This document shows positions 7,620 through 16,220 of a DNA stretch of 36,077 nt, piece by piece; positions within the stretch are counted from its first letter, which is position 1, and the number at the start of each line of letters is the position of its first letter. The notes beneath the pieces are model-generated. The model did not search any database and was not told where the DNA came from. It saw only the letters and a list, made by a program, of their open reading frames with translations. Source of the DNA: an uncultured Erysipelotrichaceae bacterium. GTDB lineage: Bacteria; Bacillota_I; Bacilli_A; Erysipelotrichales; Coprobacillaceae. The stretch spans positions 1-36,077 of the forward strand of contig CAJUOS010000020.1 in assembly GCA_910588075.1 (NCBI GenBank), in the 5' to 3' direction. Made by a program: the position numbers and the translations under genes.

Positions 7620-9032
7620 ATGGAGAAAAAAATGCCAAAAGATTTTTATTGGGGTGGTTCAGTTTCATCTTTTCAAACTGAAGGACATAGAAATGAAGGA
7701 GGAAAAGGAGTTTGTATATATGATGTAAGACCTATGAATCCAGAATTTTCAGATTGGAATGATGCAATTGATGAATATACTCGTTATGATGAAGATATTG
7801 CATTGATGAAAGATATGGGATTCAATTTTTACCGTTTTAGTATTTGTTGGTCACGTATTATTCCAGATGGGACATTAGATGAACCAGTGAATGAAGAAGG
7901 AGTTAAATTTTATAGTGATCTAATTGATAAACTATTAGCTGCTGGTATTGAACCAATGATTACATTAGTACATTTTGATATGCCATATCATTTGGTTAAA
8001 AATTATAATGGTTTTGCATCTCGTTATGTTGTTGATTGTTTTGAAAGATATGCAAAAGTTTGTATTGAAAGATTTGGTGATAGAGTTAAACATTGGATGA
8101 GTTTTAATGAACAAAACTTACATAGTCAAATGTTAAGAGTTTCTAATGCTGAAGAAATTCCTGAAGGTGTTTCATTACCTAAACATTTATATCAAGTTAC
8201 TCATAATGTTATGATGGCTCATTGTAAAGCTGTTCGTGCTTTAAGACAAATGCAACCAGATGCTAAGTTCTGTGGAATGGGAGCAGTTACTAATATTTAT
8301 GCTTATGAAAACAGTCCAGAAAATAATTTGTTTGCAACACAAGCATATCAATTATTGAATACATATTTAGTTGATACTTTTGCTAATGGAAAATATCCTG
8401 AATATTGGAATGCATATCTTGAAAATAGAGGATGGTCTCCAGAATTAGAAGAAGGAGATGAAGAATTATTAAAATATACAGTTGATTATATTGCATTCTC
8501 TTATTATCGTTCAAATACTGTTAAGACTGGTCAATTTGATTATGAAAGACCAGCATGTGAATGTGTAAGTGAACAACAAATTCAAAATCCACATTGTTGG
8601 GCTAATGAATGGGGATGGGAAGTTGATCCAAATGGTTTCAGATGGACATTAAATGATTTGTGTCATAGAACAGGACTTCCAGTATTTGTATTAGAAAATG
8701 GTATTGGATGGAGAGAAGATAGAACTCAAGAAGAAATTGATCAAATGTTAGCAGAAGGAACAACAATCGAAGATGATTATAGAATTGATTATCATAGAGA
8801 TCATATTCAAGCAATGAAAGATGCTATGTTTGAAGATGGAGTTGATTGTTTAGGATATATTACATGGGGTCCAATTGATATTTTAGCATCAATGTGTAAT
8901 ATGGATAAACGTTATGGATTTGTTTATGTTAATAGAACAAATAAAGATTTAAGAGATATGAAACGTATTCCTAAAAAATCATTTGCTTGGGTAAAGAAAG
9001 CATTTGAATCTAATGGCGAAGATTTAGATTAA
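7620..9032 (+). CDS. bglA: GH1 6-phospho-beta-glucosidase
   Basis: This is a 470-residue family 1 glycosidase that should hydrolyse 6-phospho-beta-glucosides delivered by a PTS. The acid/base E164 is in SFNEQN, the nucleophile E359 in VLENGIG, and the N-terminal FYWGGSVSSFQTEG is diagnostic of GH1. Near the C terminus, SMCNMDKRYGFVYV supplies the Ser/Lys/Tyr pattern that binds the sugar 6-phosphate. ATG 7620 is chosen over TTG 7617 by spacing from AAGGAGG. It stands alone, with its own promoter and terminator and no PTS gene beside it. NEQN in place of the commoner NEP/NEI is a small oddity. The exact sugar is unknown. Confidence 0.9.
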   Translation: MEKKMPKDFYWGGSVSSFQTEGHRNEGGKGVCIYDVRPMNPEFSDWNDAIDEYTRYDEDIALMKDMGFNFYRFSICWSRIIPDGTLDEPVNEEGVKFYSDLIDKLLAAGIEPMITLVHFDMPYHLVKNYNGFASRYVVDCFERYAKVCIERFGDRVKHWMSFNEQNLHSQMLRVSNAEEIPEGVSLPKHLYQVTHNVMMAHCKAVRALRQMQPDAKFCGMGAVTNIYAYENSPENNLFATQAYQLLNTYLVDTFANGKYPEYWNAYLENRGWSPELEEGDEELLKYTVDYIAFSYYRSNTVKTGQFDYERPACECVSEQQIQNPHCWANEWGWEVDPNGFRWTLNDLCHRTGLPVFVLENGIGWREDRTQEEIDQMLAEGTTIEDDYRIDYHRDHIQAMKDAMFEDGVDCLGYITWGPIDILASMCNMDKRYGFVYVNRTNKDLRDMKRIPKKSFAWVKKAFESNGEDLD

Positions 9033-9058
9033 TATTTTAAAATAATATATATAACTTA

Positions 9059-9083
9059 AAGCGGACATGATGTCCGTTTTTTG
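9059..9083 (+). terminator. Terminator after the GH1 gene
   Basis: CGGACA (9062-9067) and TGTCCG (9071-9076) form a tight GC-rich stem around TGA, extended by A/T pairs, then TTTTTT. It is one of the strongest terminators in the window. Confidence 0.9.
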
Positions 9084-9168
9084 TATACTATGATTGATAA
9101 ATCTATGTCTGTTTTTGCTTTATTGTTATTTGTTTGATATTATAATAAAATAGAATTGATGATGAATA

Positions 9169-9188
9169 TATTCTTTATAAAAAGAATA
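9169..9188. promoter_or_regulatory. Inverted repeat upstream of the ABC transporter
   Basis: TATTCTTT (9169-9176) and AAAGAATA (9181-9188) are perfect 8-bp arms with a 4-base spacer. A TATAAT at 9204-9209 lies 15 bp further on. The site could be an operator for the transporter gene. No regulator is encoded beside it. Confidence 0.35.
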
Positions 9189-9249
9189 AGTTAATTTTGA
9201 GTTTATAATATTTATATAGAATAAAAATATTAATAAAGGAGGATTTCAA

Positions 9250-12200
9250 ATGATACAGATAAAAAACATTTGTAAAGTATATAGAACTGGTCATTTAACT
9301 CAAAAAGCATTAGATAAAGTTAGTCTTAATTTGAGAGAAAATGAATTTGTTGCGATATTAGGACCTAGTGGTTCTGGAAAAACAACACTATTAAATATTA
9401 TTGGTGGTCTTGATCGTTATGATGAAGGAGATTTAATTATTAATGGTATATCAACAAAAAATTATAAAGATAGAGATTGGGATTCATATAGAAATCATAC
9501 AATAGGTTTTGTTTTTCAAAGTTATAATTTGATTCCTCATCAAACAGTTTTATCAAACGTAGAACTTGCATTAACTATATCAGGTATATCTAAAGAAGAA
9601 CGAAAACAAAGAGCAAAAAAAGCACTTGAACAAGTAGGACTTGGTAATCAAGGACACAAGAAACCTAATCAAATGTCTGGAGGTCAAATGCAACGTGTTG
9701 CTATTGCTAGAGCGTTGGTTAATGATCCAGATGTTTTATTAGCGGATGAACCTACTGGAGCATTAGATAGTGAAACAAGTATACAAATTATGAAATTATT
9801 AAAAGAAGTTGCTAAGGATCGTTTGGTTGTTATGGTTACCCATAATCCTGAATTAGCAGAAGAATATGCTACACGTATTGTACAATTACATGATGGTGTT
9901 ATTTATTCTGATTCTTTACCATTTGAGGTGAATTCATTGGATAAACCAAAACATCAAAACATGGGAAAAGCATCAATGTCTTTTTTAACAGCATTATCAT
10001 TAAGTTTTCATAACTTAAGAACAAAAAAAGCAAGAACAATACTAACATCATTTGCGGGTTCAATAGGAATTATAGGGATTGCTTTGATATTATCATTATC
10101 TAATGGAGTCAATCAATATATACGTTCTATTGAAGAAGAAACATTATCAGAATACCCATTACAAATCCAAAGTACAGGAATTTCTATGGGGGCAATGTTT
10201 ACTGATGAACAATCAGATGAAGATAAGGTTAAAGATGCTTCAAAAATTCAAGTTGCACAAATGATTACAAATATGTTTTCTAAGATTGGTTCAAATGATT
10301 TAGAATCATTAAAAAAATATTTCGATAGTGAAAATAGTCAGATTGATAAATATACAAATTCAATAGAATATAATTACAATGTATCTCCACAAATATATAG
10401 TTTAAAATCAAATAAAGTGAGACGAGTTCATCCTGATAGTTCATTTTCATCATTAGGATTAGGAGCTTCAACAACTTCAAATAGTTTTATGTCAATGGCA
10501 ATGAGTACAGATGTTTTTTTTCAAATGCCTAATAATCCTAATCTTTATGAAAATCAATATGATATTAAATCTGGACGTTGGCCAAAAAACTATAATGAAT
10601 GTGTTTTGATTTTATCAAAAAGTGGTAAAATAAGTGATTTTATGCTTTATACTTTGGGACTCCGTGATTTTAAAGAGCTAGATGATATGGTTCATCAATT
10701 TTCTAATGAAGAAAAAGTAGATACTCCACAATATAATCAAGCGTATTCTTATGATGAGGTTTTAGGAACAGAATTTAAACTTGTAAATGCTTGTGATTAT
10801 TATGAATATGATCAAACGTATAAAGTCTATAAAGATAAAACAGATGATAAAAAGTATATGAAAGATTTGGTTCAAAAAGGAGAAACATTAACAGTTGTGG
10901 GTGTTGTTCAACCTTCAGAAGATGCTTCAGCAATGATGTTAGGCTCTGGTATAGGTTATCCTGCTTCTTTGACTCAACATGTGATTGAAGCATCACAAAA
11001 AAGTGATATTGTAAAGAAGCAATTAGCACATCCAGATATCAATGTTTTGACTGGTAAATCTTTTAAAGAAAGTGAAAATAATAAAAAATTTGATATGAAA
11101 TCATTGTTTACAATTGATGCTAATACAATGAAAAAAGCTTTTACTTTTGATCAAAATCAAATATCATTAGATATGAATAATATAGATTTCAGTCAAATTA
11201 AATTAGATACCAATACTTTACCATCTATTGATTTGTCAACACTTTTATCAGATATAAAGATAAATTTAACTCAACAACAAATAGAAAAATTAAGTCAAAC
11301 ATTAATAACTGATTTTCAAAAATATATTATTAAAAATCATTTTACTGATCCTGAGAAAATGAATGAGTATTTTATTGCCTATTTACAAAATGAGCAAACA
11401 CAATTATTTATTGGACAAGAAATAACAAATGTACTCAAGGAATCTGGGATAACAGAACAATTACAAACAACTTTAGAAACACGTATACAAACAATGATGT
11501 CTCAATATAGTGAACAAATTATACGTTCATTACAACAACAATTAGAAACTCTTATGGCTCAACAAATGGAAGCATTAACTCAAAATATGCAAAAGGCATT
11601 TAAGATTGATACATCTATGTTTGCGAAAGCAATTAAAGTGAATGTAAGTGAAAAAGAATTATCTGAGTTAATGATGTCATTAATGACAACTGAGACAATA
11701 TCTTATGATAATAATCTAAAAAAACTTCAATATGCTGAATTTGATAAACCTAGTGGAATTAATATATATCCCAAAGATTTTGAAACGAAACAAGAAGTGA
11801 TACGTATTTTAGATGATTATAATGCAAAAATGAAAGATATTGATGAGGATAAGGTTATTTCTTATACTGATTATGTAGGAACATTGATGTCATCAGTAAC
11901 AGATATGATTAATGCTATTAGTTATGTTTTGGTTGCTTTTGTTGCTATTTCATTAATTGTTTCTTCTATTATGATTGGTGTTATTACGTATATTAGTGTT
12001 TTAGAACGTAAAAAAGAAATTGGTATATTACGTGCAATAGGAGCATCTAAGAATAATGTATCACAAGTATTTAATGCCGAAACAATCATGATTGGATTAT
12101 TAGCTGGAATATTAGGAATAGTGATATCCTTGTTGTTATTGATACCTGGAAATATGCTTATTCACCAATTATCTGGAATTAATAGTATTAATGCAACAAT

Positions 12201-12321
12201 TCCAATCAATGCAGCTATTATTCTTGTTGCATTAAGTGTTATTTTGACATTTTTAGGAGGATTAATTCCTGCTAGAAAAGCGTCTAAAAGTGATCCTGTA
12301 ACAGCATTAAGATCTGAATAG
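9250..12321 (+). CDS. ABC transporter, fused ATPase and FtsX/MacB-type permease
   Basis: This is a 1023-residue fusion. Residues 1-225 form an ABC ATPase with Walker A GPSGSGKTT, signature MSGGQMQR, Walker B VLLADEPTGALD and an H-loop MVTHNPE. A permease follows: TM1 near 265-290, then an extracytoplasmic region of about 600 residues, then three TMs near 880-905, 935-960 and 985-1005, with FtsX-like ERKKEIGILRAIGAS and the ending IPARKASKSDPVTALRSE. The outer domain is unusually large and includes a Gln-rich, helix-prone part around 665-790. The architecture is MacB-like, and such proteins move lipids, peptides or antibiotics out or transduce mechanical work. The substrate is unknown. The SD AAAGGAGG is 9 bases upstream. 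Confidence 0.88.
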   Translation: MIQIKNICKVYRTGHLTQKALDKVSLNLRENEFVAILGPSGSGKTTLLNIIGGLDRYDEGDLIINGISTKNYKDRDWDSYRNHTIGFVFQSYNLIPHQTVLSNVELALTISGISKEERKQRAKKALEQVGLGNQGHKKPNQMSGGQMQRVAIARALVNDPDVLLADEPTGALDSETSIQIMKLLKEVAKDRLVVMVTHNPELAEEYATRIVQLHDGVIYSDSLPFEVNSLDKPKHQNMGKASMSFLTALSLSFHNLRTKKARTILTSFAGSIGIIGIALILSLSNGVNQYIRSIEEETLSEYPLQIQSTGISMGAMFTDEQSDEDKVKDASKIQVAQMITNMFSKIGSNDLESLKKYFDSENSQIDKYTNSIEYNYNVSPQIYSLKSNKVRRVHPDSSFSSLGLGASTTSNSFMSMAMSTDVFFQMPNNPNLYENQYDIKSGRWPKNYNECVLILSKSGKISDFMLYTLGLRDFKELDDMVHQFSNEEKVDTPQYNQAYSYDEVLGTEFKLVNACDYYEYDQTYKVYKDKTDDKKYMKDLVQKGETLTVVGVVQPSEDASAMMLGSGIGYPASLTQHVIEASQKSDIVKKQLAHPDINVLTGKSFKESENNKKFDMKSLFTIDANTMKKAFTFDQNQISLDMNNIDFSQIKLDTNTLPSIDLSTLLSDIKINLTQQQIEKLSQTLITDFQKYIIKNHFTDPEKMNEYFIAYLQNEQTQLFIGQEITNVLKESGITEQLQTTLETRIQTMMSQYSEQIIRSLQQQLETLMAQQMEALTQNMQKAFKIDTSMFAKAIKVNVSEKELSELMMSLMTTETISYDNNLKKLQYAEFDKPSGINIYPKDFETKQEVIRILDDYNAKMKDIDEDKVISYTDYVGTLMSSVTDMINAISYVLVAFVAISLIVSSIMIGVITYISVLERKKEIGILRAIGASKNNVSQVFNAETIMIGLLAGILGIVISLLLLIPGNMLIHQLSGINSINATIPINAAIILVALSVILTFLGGLIPARKASKSDPVTALRSE

Positions 12322-12330
12322 GAGAATATG

Positions 12331-12409
12331 AAAGACTTGTAAGTTTGTTTTGAATACATTAAAGTTGATTTAACTTTTTGGTGTTCATTTCAAAACAAGT
12401 CTTTTTTTG
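12331..12409 (+). terminator. Compound terminator after the ABC transporter
   Basis: AAAGACTTG (12331-12339) plus TTTTGAA pair with TTCAAAACAAGTCTTT ending near 12404. An 8-base bulge lies in the 5' arm, and an inner hairpin AAAGTT/AACTTT (12361-12366/12372-12377) sits in the loop. T-run at 12402-12408. Confidence 0.7.
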
Positions 12410-12555
12410 TTAATGGTAAAAACTTTATTAAAGTCATTTTTTTAAAATTAAGGTTATTTTGTATCAAACACGAAGTTGAAGGGAATAAAATGTTTTATAT
12501 AACTATAAAGATTTTGAATATATAAATTGATGATATCATAATACAAAGTAATGAA

Positions 12556-12590
12556 GAAAATCTATACCAGTTATTTATTGAAAATCTATA
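12556..12590 (+). repeat. Direct repeat upstream of the rpiR promoter
   Basis: GAAAATCTATA occurs at 12556-12566 and again at 12580-12590, 24 bp apart. The second copy ends 11 bp before the -35 box. The placement suits an activator or autoregulation site, but no protein can be assigned. Confidence 0.45.
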
Positions 12591-12601
12591 TGTTTAATAA
12601 A

Positions 12602-12631
12602 TTGACTTTACAATTATGCCTTTGTTACAAT
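12602..12631 (+). promoter_or_regulatory. Promoter of the RpiR-family regulator gene
   Basis: TTGACT (12602-12607) and TACAAT (12626-12631) are spaced by 18 bp. Transcription would begin near 12638, giving a leader of about 20 bases before ATG 12658. Confidence 0.65.
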
Positions 12632-12657
12632 AGAAACAATAGAAGGGCGTGATCACA

Positions 12658-13374
12658 ATGAATTTATATGATATTACAAAAAAATATATATTAAATGATA
12701 TAGAGCTTGTTATTATTGAAACAATAATAAATGAATTAAGTAAAGGAAATCAAAAAATATCAATTCGAGATATTGCAAGTCAAACATATGTATCTACAAC
12801 AATAATTGTAAAATTAGCTAAAAAATTAGGATTTGTAGGATATAGTCAAATGATTTATGTATTAAATGAAAGTATTCATCAAAAGGTTTCTATTGAAAAC
12901 TTATCTCATTTATCTGAATTTGTAAATAATGCTGATATTGATAAAGTACAAAAATTAATAGATGATATATATCAACATAAACATGAAAAAATATATTTGG
13001 TTGGTGTAGGATTTTCTGATATTATTACACATTACTTTTTAAAAAGGTTAGCTTCATTTGATATTTTTGCATATGATGGAGCTCCTATTGATTGTATTAA
13101 TGCACGAAGTAAACCTTCTATTACTATTATTTTTTCTAAAAGTGGAGAAACTGCTGATTTGATTCAAATTATTAAACTTTCTAAAAAAATGGGCCATACA
13201 ATATATTCGATAACAACATCTAGACAATCTACAATAGCACAGTTGTCTGATTATCATATTGAATTAGAATATAAACGTAATAAACTTTTTGATACCCCTG
13301 ATTATTATGTTGGTACAGGGATATTTGTTGTGGAAAATATTCTTGCAGAAGTGATGAAAAAAGAAGAGGGTTAA
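12658..13374 (+). CDS. MurR/RpiR-family phosphosugar-sensing regulator
   Basis: This is a 238-residue regulator. The N-terminal RpiR helix-turn-helix spans about 1-75 (ISIRDIASQTYVSTTIIVKLAKKLGF). A SIS phosphosugar-binding domain spans about 100-230, with YLVGVGFSD and TIIFSKSGETADLI as its ligand loops. The start is ATG 12658, because GAAGGG and GTGATC precede it. GTG 12649 lies on top of the SD. It is followed by two terminators and then the GH4-PTS operon, so it most likely controls that operon in response to a sugar phosphate, perhaps through the tandem palindromes at 13448-13484. The effector is unknown. Confidence 0.88.
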   Translation: MNLYDITKKYILNDIELVIIETIINELSKGNQKISIRDIASQTYVSTTIIVKLAKKLGFVGYSQMIYVLNESIHQKVSIENLSHLSEFVNNADIDKVQKLIDDIYQHKHEKIYLVGVGFSDIITHYFLKRLASFDIFAYDGAPIDCINARSKPSITIIFSKSGETADLIQIIKLSKKMGHTIYSITTSRQSTIAQLSDYHIELEYKRNKLFDTPDYYVGTGIFVVENILAEVMKKEEG

Positions 13375-13439
13375 TATGTTTTTAAAAAAGTTAACATATT
13401 TTTAAAGGGACTGGTTCTATTGTGGACTAGTTTTCTTTT
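13373..13439 (+). terminator. Two successive terminators after rpiR
   Basis: The first is AATATGT (13373-13379) with ACATATT (13394-13400) and a short T-run. The second is ACTGGT (13410-13415) with ACTAGT (13426-13431, one G-U pair) followed by TTTTCTTTTT. Together they isolate rpiR from the GH4 operon. The second overlaps the operon's probable -35 region. Confidence 0.6.
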
Positions 13440-13448
13440 TGCTAAAAT
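13420..13448 (+). promoter_or_regulatory. Probable promoter of the GH4-PTS operon
   Basis: TTGTGG (13420-13425) and TAAAAT (13443-13448) are 17 bp apart. The start would be near 13455, inside the first operator palindrome, which suits repression. Confidence 0.5.
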
Positions 13449-13484
13449 TTGATTATCAAAAGAGTGCACATTTTGATAATCAAA
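13448..13484. promoter_or_regulatory. Tandem palindromic operator before the GH4 gene
   Basis: TTTGATTATCAAA (13448-13460) and TTTGATAATCAAA (13472-13484) are each near-perfect palindromes, centred 24 bp apart. The whole also forms a 14-bp inverted repeat with a 9-base spacer. The SD GAGGAGG follows. The likely ligand is the RpiR-family protein encoded just upstream, by position only. The same bases could fold as an mRNA leader hairpin. Confidence 0.7.
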
Positions 13485-13499
13485 TAGAGGAGGAAATTT

Positions 13500-14915
13500 A
13501 TGAAACAAAAAAAATATTCAGTTGTAATTTGTGGAGGAGGAAGTACATATACTCCAGATATGATGGAATTATTATGTATGTTACAAAAATCTTTTCCATT
13601 AAAAAAAGTGGTTTTATATGATGTTGATGAAGATAGGCAAAAAATTGTTGGGGACTATGGTCATATTATGTTTCAAGAATACTATGAAGGACTTGAATAT
13701 TATTATACAACAGATAAAGAATCAGCATTTAAGGATATGGACTTTGCATTTGTTCAAATTAGAGCAGGTGGTATGGATCAAAGAAATAATGATGAAAAAA
13801 TTCCTTATAGATATAATACTATTGGTCAAGAAACTTGTGGACCAGGAGGCTTAGCTTATGGAATAAGAAGTGTTATTCAAATGGTTGAACTCATTAAAGA
13901 TATTCGTGCTTATGCAAAAGATGCATGGATTATCAATTATTCTAATCCAGCAGCTATTGTTGCTGAAGCAACAAAGAGAGTTTTTCCAAATGATAAAAAA
14001 ATTATTAATATTTGTGATATGCCTACAAGTGTTTTAGACGCTTATTTACCATTGATTGGTTTAAAAAGAAGTGATATTCAACCTGTGTATTTTGGATTAA
14101 ATCATCTTGGTTGGTTTACAAGATTAATTAATCGTAAAAGTGGATATGATCATATGCCTGATTTATTAAAATATATTCAAGATCATTATGAAGAATTGCA
14201 TCAACAATTCCAAGATAAAATTACAGGTGAAAACGACCATTGGGGTATTACATTTTTAAATCATTTAGAAATGATGCGTGATTTCCCTTACTCATTACCT
14301 AATACATATAACTTATATTATTTGTATCCAAATAAGAGCTTTTCTCATTATTCATTAGAAAGAACAAGATATGATGAAGTTATTGAGGGAAGAGAAACAA
14401 CAGTATTTAATTATTGCAAGAAAGTTACAGAGTTAGGAAAGATGAAAGGCACTGAATATGATTTGTCTTATCGTATAAATCCTAATAATCATGCAACAAC
14501 TGATGATATTGAATCTAAAACAGTTTATGCAGATAATGATGTTCATGCAGCATATCTTGTTGAGTTGGTTTTATCTATTATTAATAATGCACAAGATTTT
14601 GGATTAGTCATGGTGAAAAATAATGGTATTTGTACAAATTTGGATAATGAAATGATGTTAGAAGTATCTTGTTTGATTGGTACAAATGAAATTATGCCTT
14701 TACAAGTTGGTGAAGTGCCTACATTTGAAAAAGGTTTACTAGAGAATCAATATGCATGTGAAAAACTACTTGTTGATGCTGTATTTGAGCATGATGATTT
14801 AAAATTATTACAAGCATTTACTGAAAATAGAATTGTAAGAGATGTAGAAGTTGCTAAACAACTTATTGCTGAATTCAAAAAGGTAAATAAAGATTATTGG
14901 CCTCAATTTAAATAA
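13500..14915 (+). CDS. GH4 6-phospho-alpha-glucosidase (GlvA/MalH-like)
   Basis: This is a 471-residue NAD- and metal-dependent family 4 glycosidase. CGGGSTYTPDMMEL (11-24) is the NAD loop. The metal ligands are C172, in NICDMP, and H202, in GLNHLGW. The CDMP motif marks the phospho-alpha-glucosidase branch, whereas phospho-beta-glucosidases and alpha-galactosidases carry other residues there. IGQETCGPGGLAYG and the end VNKDYWPQ also match GlvA-type enzymes. It should cleave 6'-phospho-alpha-glucosides such as maltose 6'-phosphate or related disaccharide phosphates. It is the first gene of an operon with the EIIC 21 bases downstream. The EIIC family is unusual for this substrate class. Confidence 0.9.
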   Translation: MKQKKYSVVICGGGSTYTPDMMELLCMLQKSFPLKKVVLYDVDEDRQKIVGDYGHIMFQEYYEGLEYYYTTDKESAFKDMDFAFVQIRAGGMDQRNNDEKIPYRYNTIGQETCGPGGLAYGIRSVIQMVELIKDIRAYAKDAWIINYSNPAAIVAEATKRVFPNDKKIINICDMPTSVLDAYLPLIGLKRSDIQPVYFGLNHLGWFTRLINRKSGYDHMPDLLKYIQDHYEELHQQFQDKITGENDHWGITFLNHLEMMRDFPYSLPNTYNLYYLYPNKSFSHYSLERTRYDEVIEGRETTVFNYCKKVTELGKMKGTEYDLSYRINPNNHATTDDIESKTVYADNDVHAAYLVELVLSIINNAQDFGLVMVKNNGICTNLDNEMMLEVSCLIGTNEIMPLQVGEVPTFEKGLLENQYACEKLLVDAVFEHDDLKLLQAFTENRIVRDVEVAKQLIAEFKKVNKDYWPQFK

Positions 14916-14936
14916 ACATAATAAAAGGAGAAACTT

Positions 14937-16220
14937 ATGAATATATTTACAGATTGGTTAGATAAAACACTTATGCCAATATCAACAAAACTTTCAGAAA
15001 ATAAATATTTAAGTGCTTTGCAAGATGGTTTAATGTTTTCAATGCCTATACTTATTGTTGGATCTATTTGCATTATCATAGGTGATTTTCCATTACCTAT
15101 TTTCCAAGAAACAATGACATCGCTTTTGGGTGATATTTGGGGAACTTGGTGTTGGGATATTATGGTTCCAGCAACAACAGGATTGGTTTCGTTGCTTTCT
15201 ATTATTGGAATAGCGAATAGTTTAGCTATTAAGAATAAAGTTGAGTCACTTTCAGCAGTTGGTATTTCTTTATCAGCATACTTTATTTTATTAGCTCAAA
15301 TGGAAGATGGTGGATTTGCAGTTTCTAACTTTGAAGCTCAAGGATTGTTTACAGCTATGATAACTGCTTTAGTAGCTACTTCTATTTATAGTTATGTTAT
15401 TAATAAAAATTGGATTATTAGGATGCCAGAGAGTGTTCCTTCTTTTGTTGCAAGATCATTTAATGCATTAATACCAGCAGCAGTAACATTACCTATATTC
15501 TTAATTGTTAGAATTCTTGTTTCATTGACTCCATATGGAACAGTGACATCATTTGTTATTCAAGCTTTACAAATGCCACTTGCTAATATTACAACTTCTT
15601 TAATAGGAACTTTATTTGCATCATTTTTAAATTCATTTATATGGTTTTTTGGTATTCATGGTTCATCAGTTGTTGATTCTTTTATGGATCCAATATGGTA
15701 TGCAACACGTGCTGAAAACTTAGCTATATATCAAACAGCAGCGACTGCTGTAAGACCATATATTGTGACTATGGATTTTATTAATTTCTTTGTATTCCTT
15801 ACTGGTTCTGGTATAACTTTACCTCTTACAATAATTATGGCATATAAATGTAAATCTAAGCGTTTGAAACAAATTGGAAAATTATCAATTTTACCTGGCA
15901 TCTTTAATGTTAATGAACCTGTTATATTTGGTATGCCAATTGTTTTAAACCCTATGATGCTTGTTCCATTTGTTTTAGCACCTACATGTTCTGTATTGAT
16001 AGCTTATTTATCAATGTATATGGGCTTAGTTCCTTATCCAACAGGTGTTACAATTCCATGGACAACTCCTGCACCTATTGCTGGTTGGTTAATGTGTAAT
16101 GATTGGCGAGGAGGATTACTACAAATAGTTGTATTAATTGTTTCAGGATTAATTTATTATCCATTTATTAAATCTTTAGATAAAAAATATATAGTAGAAG
16201 AAAATGCAGAAAAGAAATAG
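14937..16220 (+). CDS. PTS EIIC, lactose/cellobiose family
   Basis: This is a 427-residue sugar permease with about ten membrane segments. It begins FTDWLDKTLMPISTKLSENKYLSALQDGLMFSMPILIVGSI, the standard opening of CelB-type EIIC proteins, and carries NVNEPVIFGMPIVLNP, the family's conserved loop. It transports and phosphorylates a disaccharide only together with EIIA and EIIB, and neither is in this window, so they must be supplied from elsewhere. The SD AAAAGGAG lies 7 bases upstream. Pairing with a CDMP-type GH4 suggests an alpha-linked substrate, which is not the usual cargo of this EIIC family. Confidence 0.9.
   Translation: MNIFTDWLDKTLMPISTKLSENKYLSALQDGLMFSMPILIVGSICIIIGDFPLPIFQETMTSLLGDIWGTWCWDIMVPATTGLVSLLSIIGIANSLAIKNKVESLSAVGISLSAYFILLAQMEDGGFAVSNFEAQGLFTAMITALVATSIYSYVINKNWIIRMPESVPSFVARSFNALIPAAVTLPIFLIVRILVSLTPYGTVTSFVIQALQMPLANITTSLIGTLFASFLNSFIWFFGIHGSSVVDSFMDPIWYATRAENLAIYQTAATAVRPYIVTMDFINFFVFLTGSGITLPLTIIMAYKCKSKRLKQIGKLSILPGIFNVNEPVIFGMPIVLNPMMLVPFVLAPTCSVLIAYLSMYMGLVPYPTGVTIPWTTPAPIAGWLMCNDWRGGLLQIVVLIVSGLIYYPFIKSLDKKYIVEENAEKK

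Larger units (their letters stand above)
12322..12657. other. Intergenic region before rpiR
   Basis: After the compound terminator this 336-base gap holds no reading frame I can support. It contains the direct repeat GAAAATCTATA (12556-12566 and 12580-12590) and the rpiR promoter, both listed separately, and a short TGATATCA palindrome near 12532. Confidence 0.6.

Noticed and set aside
12162..12359. Minus-strand open frames inside the ABC transporter gene, here and at 10280-10480 and 10775-11029
   Set aside because: They are shadows of a clear coding gene, lack SD sites, and read as low-complexity sequence.
13618..13854. Alternative plus-strand frames inside the GH4 gene
   Set aside because: The GH4 frame has full motif support. 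The others are out-of-frame shadows.
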